Below, piece after piece: positions 61,521-64,000 of a DNA stretch of 64,000 nt. The DNA lies in the NCBI GenBank assembly GCA_029562645.1, contig JAKQUI010000084.1, positions 1-64,000 of the forward strand, read 5' to 3'. The number at the start of each line of letters is the position of its first letter. The first letter of the stretch is position 1. Under the pieces are notes generated by a model, which did no database searches, was not told where the DNA came from, and worked only from the letters and a program-made list of their open reading frames with translations. Both the position numbers and the translations under genes were made by a program. The stretch comes from Spirochaetota bacterium (lineage in GTDB: Bacteria; Spirochaetota; UBA4802; JAKQUI01).

Positions 61521-63377
61521 CTATTGTATCATCACGGCATCGAATTTGCACACATCGTAGCAGATCCCGCACTTAATGCATTTCGATTCGTCAATCACGT
61601 GCGGCATCTTCTTCTCCCCGGTGATGCATTTCTGCGGACAGTTTTTCGCACAGAGCATGCAGCCGGTGCACTTCTCAGCAATGATCCGGTAGGTGATGAG
61701 CGCCTTGCACACGCCAGCCGGGCATTTCTTGTCGCGGATGTGGGCCAAATATTCGTCTTTGAAATACTTCAACGTCGACAGCACCGGGTTTGCCGCAGAG
61801 GTCCCGAGCCCGCACAGCGCGCCCCACGTGAGGACATCGCACAGCTCGTTGAGCGTGTCGATATCCTCCGCGGTGCCCTTCCCTTCGGTAATGCCGTTGA
61901 GAATGCCGAGCATGCGGGGAAGGCCGTCCCGGCAGGGAGCGCATTTCCCGCACGATTCCTGCACCAGGAAGTCGATAAAATACCGCGCCACATCGACCAT
62001 GCAGGTGTTTTCATCCATGACGATGATGCCGCCGGACCCCATCATGGAGCCGACCTTGGTGAGGCTGTCGAAATCGATGGGAAGATCGGCAAGCTCTTTC
62101 GGGATACAGCCGCCGGACGGCCCTCCCGTCTGCACCGCCTTGAAGGCCTTTCCGCCAAGTACGCCACCGCCGATTTTCTCCACCAGCTCCTTGATGGTGA
62201 TCCCCATCGGCACTTCCACGAGACCGGTGTTGTTCACCTTGCCCACCAGGGAAAAGACCTTGGTGCCTTTCGATCCCTCGGTGCCCATTGCGGCGTACCA
62301 TGCGGCGCCGTTTAACATAATGACCGGAACGTTGTTCCACGTCTCTACATTGTTAAGGACCGACGGCTTGTCGTACAGGCCCTTTTCGACAGAGCGGATG
62401 TATTTTGCGCGCGGTTCGCCGACTTTTCCCTCGAGGGAGCGCATGAGCGCCGATGACTCCCCGCACACGAAGGCGCCGCCGCCACGGCTGATTTTAATGT
62501 CGAAATCGAACCCCGAACCGAGAATGTTTTTCCCCAACAAGCCCTTCTCCCGGGCTGCGTCGATTGCGATTTCGAGGTTTTTTACGGCGAGCGGATATTC
62601 ATCGCGCACGTAGACGTAGCCCTGGCGGGCCCCGACCGCGTATCCGCCAATGATCATTCCTTCAATCACCGAATGCGGGTCCCCCTCCATGATGGAGCGG
62701 TCCATAAACGCGCCGGGATCGCCTTCGTCGCCATTGCACATCACATAGCGCACGTCGGATTCAACTGCTCGGCATGAGCGCCACTTTCTTCCCGCGGGAA
62801 ATCCCCCGCCGCCCCGGCCCCGGAGGCCCGATTCCTCGATTTCTTTAATAACCGCTTCCGGGTCCATGGTGAGCGTCTTGGCCAGCGCCTTGTATCCGTC
62901 ATTGATGAGATAATCGTCGATCACGCAGGGATCGACGGTTCCGATATTGCGAAGCGCGATGCGCTTCTGATAGGCGTAAAAAGGGATCTCGTGATATTTC
63001 GCGATCGCCGCTTTCGTATTCACGTCCTTGTACACGAGTCGGTCGATAATCGCCCCTTCCTTGATCGACTTCTCGACGATTTCCGGCACGTCCTTGGGTT
63101 TCACCTTCAAATACAATACGTCCTGCGGGCGAAGCACCACCAGCGGCCCGTTCTCGCAGTACCCGTGACAACCGGTCGTCTTGAGACCGATGGAAACATT
63201 GACGGCAAGCCCCTGTTTCTTTATTTCTTCCTCCAGGGCTGCGGCCACGTCACGCGCTCCGTTCGCCTGACAGCCGGTCCCAAAGCACACCAATACCGAT
63301 GGAAGATCGTGCTTCACGCCGGCCCTGAGCGTCTCTCGTACTTTTTCTAGCTGATCTGCTGATTGAATTGTCGCCAT
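61521..63377 (-). CDS. NuoF/HndC-like NADH-binding flavoprotein
   Basis: 618 residues. A thioredoxin-like [2Fe-2S] domain ([21 protein letters not shown]), the FMN/NAD domain ([31 protein letters not shown]), SLBB, the [4Fe-4S] cluster ([12 protein letters not shown]) and two C-terminal ferredoxin clusters ([23 protein letters not shown]). This layout is shared by NADP-reducing hydrogenases and electron-bifurcating complexes. The start at 63377 was chosen because the family N-terminus begins there. It oxidises or reduces NAD(P)H in the cytoplasm. Confidence 0.94.
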   Translation of the reverse strand: MATIQSADQLEKVRETLRAGVKHDLPSVLVCFGTGCQANGARDVAAALEEEIKKQGLAVNVSIGLKTTGCHGYCENGPLVVLRPQDVLYLKVKPKDVPEIVEKSIKEGAIIDRLVYKDVNTKAAIAKYHEIPFYAYQKRIALRNIGTVDPCVIDDYLINDGYKALAKTLTMDPEAVIKEIEESGLRGRGGGGFPAGRKWRSCRAVESDVRYVMCNGDEGDPGAFMDRSIMEGDPHSVIEGMIIGGYAVGARQGYVYVRDEYPLAVKNLEIAIDAAREKGLLGKNILGSGFDFDIKISRGGGAFVCGESSALMRSLEGKVGEPRAKYIRSVEKGLYDKPSVLNNVETWNNVPVIMLNGAAWYAAMGTEGSKGTKVFSLVGKVNNTGLVEVPMGITIKELVEKIGGGVLGGKAFKAVQTGGPSGGCIPKELADLPIDFDSLTKVGSMMGSGGIIVMDENTCMVDVARYFIDFLVQESCGKCAPCRDGLPRMLGILNGITEGKGTAEDIDTLNELCDVLTWGALCGLGTSAANPVLSTLKYFKDEYLAHIRDKKCPAGVCKALITYRIIAEKCTGCMLCAKNCPQKCITGEKKMPHVIDESKCIKCGICYDVCKFDAVMIQ

Positions 63378-63388
63378 CTGCCGTACCC

Positions 63389-63847
63389 CTAATTGTATTT
63401 CTTGAGTATGTCGACGACCTTCGACGATCGAGCATGGCCGTGATAATCCTCGTCCACGACGATCACCGGCGCCATCGCGCACGCACCAACGCAGTTGACG
63501 CTCTCAACGGTGAAATTCTTATCTTTTGTGGTATGGTTCCGTTTGACGCTAAACCCGCGCTCAATCGCCTCTAAAATCTGGTTCGCGCCCTTGAGATGGC
63601 ATGCGGTCCCCATGCACACCTTCACGGTATGCTTGCCGCGAGGCTCCAGCGACAGCGCCTTGTAGAAGGTGCCCATGGCATAAATGCGGCTTTCGGGGAC
63701 ATCGAGCACTCCGGCGAGGCGCTTCATCCCTTCTTCGGGAACATAGCGGAACTCGCGCTGAAAATCCTGCAGAACCGCAAGGATGGATTCTTCCGTTTTT
63801 CCGTATCGTCCGATGATTTCATCGACTTTTGCGATTGTCACATCCAT
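63389..63847 (-). CDS. NuoE/HndA-like [2Fe-2S] subunit
   Basis: 152 residues, thioredoxin-like. The four cluster Cys are in CMGTAC and CVGAC. It pairs with the NuoF-like subunit. Eleven bases upstream of that gene and two bases after the preceding stop. Confidence 0.95.
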   Translation of the reverse strand: MDVTIAKVDEIIGRYGKTEESILAVLQDFQREFRYVPEEGMKRLAGVLDVPESRIYAMGTFYKALSLEPRGKHTVKVCMGTACHLKGANQILEAIERGFSVKRNHTTKDKNFTVESVNCVGACAMAPVIVVDEDYHGHARSSKVVDILKKYN

Positions 63848-63849
63848 GA

Positions 63850-64000
63850 TCAGTCTCCTTCGCTCAATCTGACGATTCTCTGATACTCCTGCATCGCCAT
63901 TTCTTCGATTTTATGAAGATCCGTATCGGTGAGGTGGCGGTACCGTCCCTGCGCGGCGAGGTATTCCTTTACGGGGATCATCACCGGAGGCTTGTACGAA
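63850..64000 (-). CDS. 2-oxoacid:ferredoxin oxidoreductase beta subunit, C-terminal end (truncated by window edge)
   Basis: Only about 50 C-terminal codons are visible: SYKPPVMIPVKEYLAAQG, then RYRHLTDTDL and a terminal helix. The P-V-x-E/K-Y-L-x-x-Q-G-R-x-R-H-L pattern is the usual end of the TPP-binding beta subunit of pyruvate/2-oxoacid:ferredoxin oxidoreductases. Its TGA lies two bases before the NuoE-like ATG, so it is the upstream gene of this operon. Alpha and gamma parts would lie outside the window. Confidence 0.7.
   Translation of the reverse strand, partial: SYKPPVMIPVKEYLAAQGRYRHLTDTDLHKIEEMAMQEYQRIVRLSEGD

Overview
The window is a gene-dense, GC-rich chromosomal segment (a few intergenic stretches are AT-rich) and most likely comes from an anaerobic member of the Spirochaetota. 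The strongest pointer is a gene for FlaA, the outer-layer protein of periplasmic flagellar filaments (29903-30589). A canonical FliG, several spirochaete-style lipoproteins with lipoboxes and a set of anaerobic enzymes fit with this. The anaerobic set comprises a 2-oxoacid:ferredoxin oxidoreductase beta end, NuoE/NuoF-like subunits, a ferritin-like diiron protein and the DUF39 homocysteine route. No prophage, insertion sequence or CRISPR array was seen.

Layout. 1-4900: the Lon protease C-terminus, then an AT-rich promoter driving a two-gene operon in which both genes contain an in-frame TGA. The first is a HesB/IscA-like selenoprotein; the second is a 48-residue membrane protein. Each TGA is followed by a hairpin with an almost identical apical sequence. 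Then come two lipoproteins and a lytic transglycosylase. 4900-12050: fliG, a GHKL ATPase, TetR, radical SAM, cyclic-nucleotide-binding, CoA-ligase-like and RluA genes. 12200-18800: aspartate-semialdehyde sulfurtransferase (DUF39), its COG2122 companion and, 4 kb further on, the NIL-ferredoxin partner; two phosphorelay proteins lie between them. 19080-20570: a CIRCE/HrcA-controlled run of three small heat-shock proteins. 20590-34300: YkvA- and YkgJ-type proteins, pyrR, carB, an Mla-type lipid transporter, a large WPF-repeat protein, flaA, an SH3-domain protein, apgM and a SAM hydrolase. 34500-45500: HEPN, MoaE/MoaD, a peptide-type ABC permease pair, GlmM-like phosphomutase, SecA, MerR and acyl-CoA synthetase. 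45100-49650: STAS, PAS-HTH and SpoIIE-phosphatase regulators. 49600-53000: proB-obg-rpmA-prp-rplU and a tRNA(CAU). 53000-59600: GGDEF, hisB-hisH-hisA and a large peptidase/beta-propeller/Omp85-type fusion. 59700-59900: a 6S-RNA-like fold. 60150-64000: a diiron protein and a minus-strand operon linking an oxidoreductase beta subunit to NuoE/NuoF/NuoG-like electron-transfer subunits.

How the genes work together. Sulfur and selenium run through the window: Fe-S carrier selenoprotein, sulfide-to-homocysteine genes and many Fe-S electron carriers. The NIL-ferredoxin at 18335 plausibly supplies electrons or a persulfide-reducing function to the DUF39 enzyme at 12220. The oxidoreductase/NuoEF operon would move electrons from 2-oxoacid oxidation to NAD(P). 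The STAS protein, the SpoIIE-type phosphatase and the PAS-HTH regulator form a likely partner-switching group.

The most noteworthy signals are the tandem selenoprotein operon, especially the tiny second gene, then the 6S-like RNA, the HEXXH-propeller-barrel fusion, the split homocysteine module and a Prp protease retained beside an L27 that has nothing for it to cleave.
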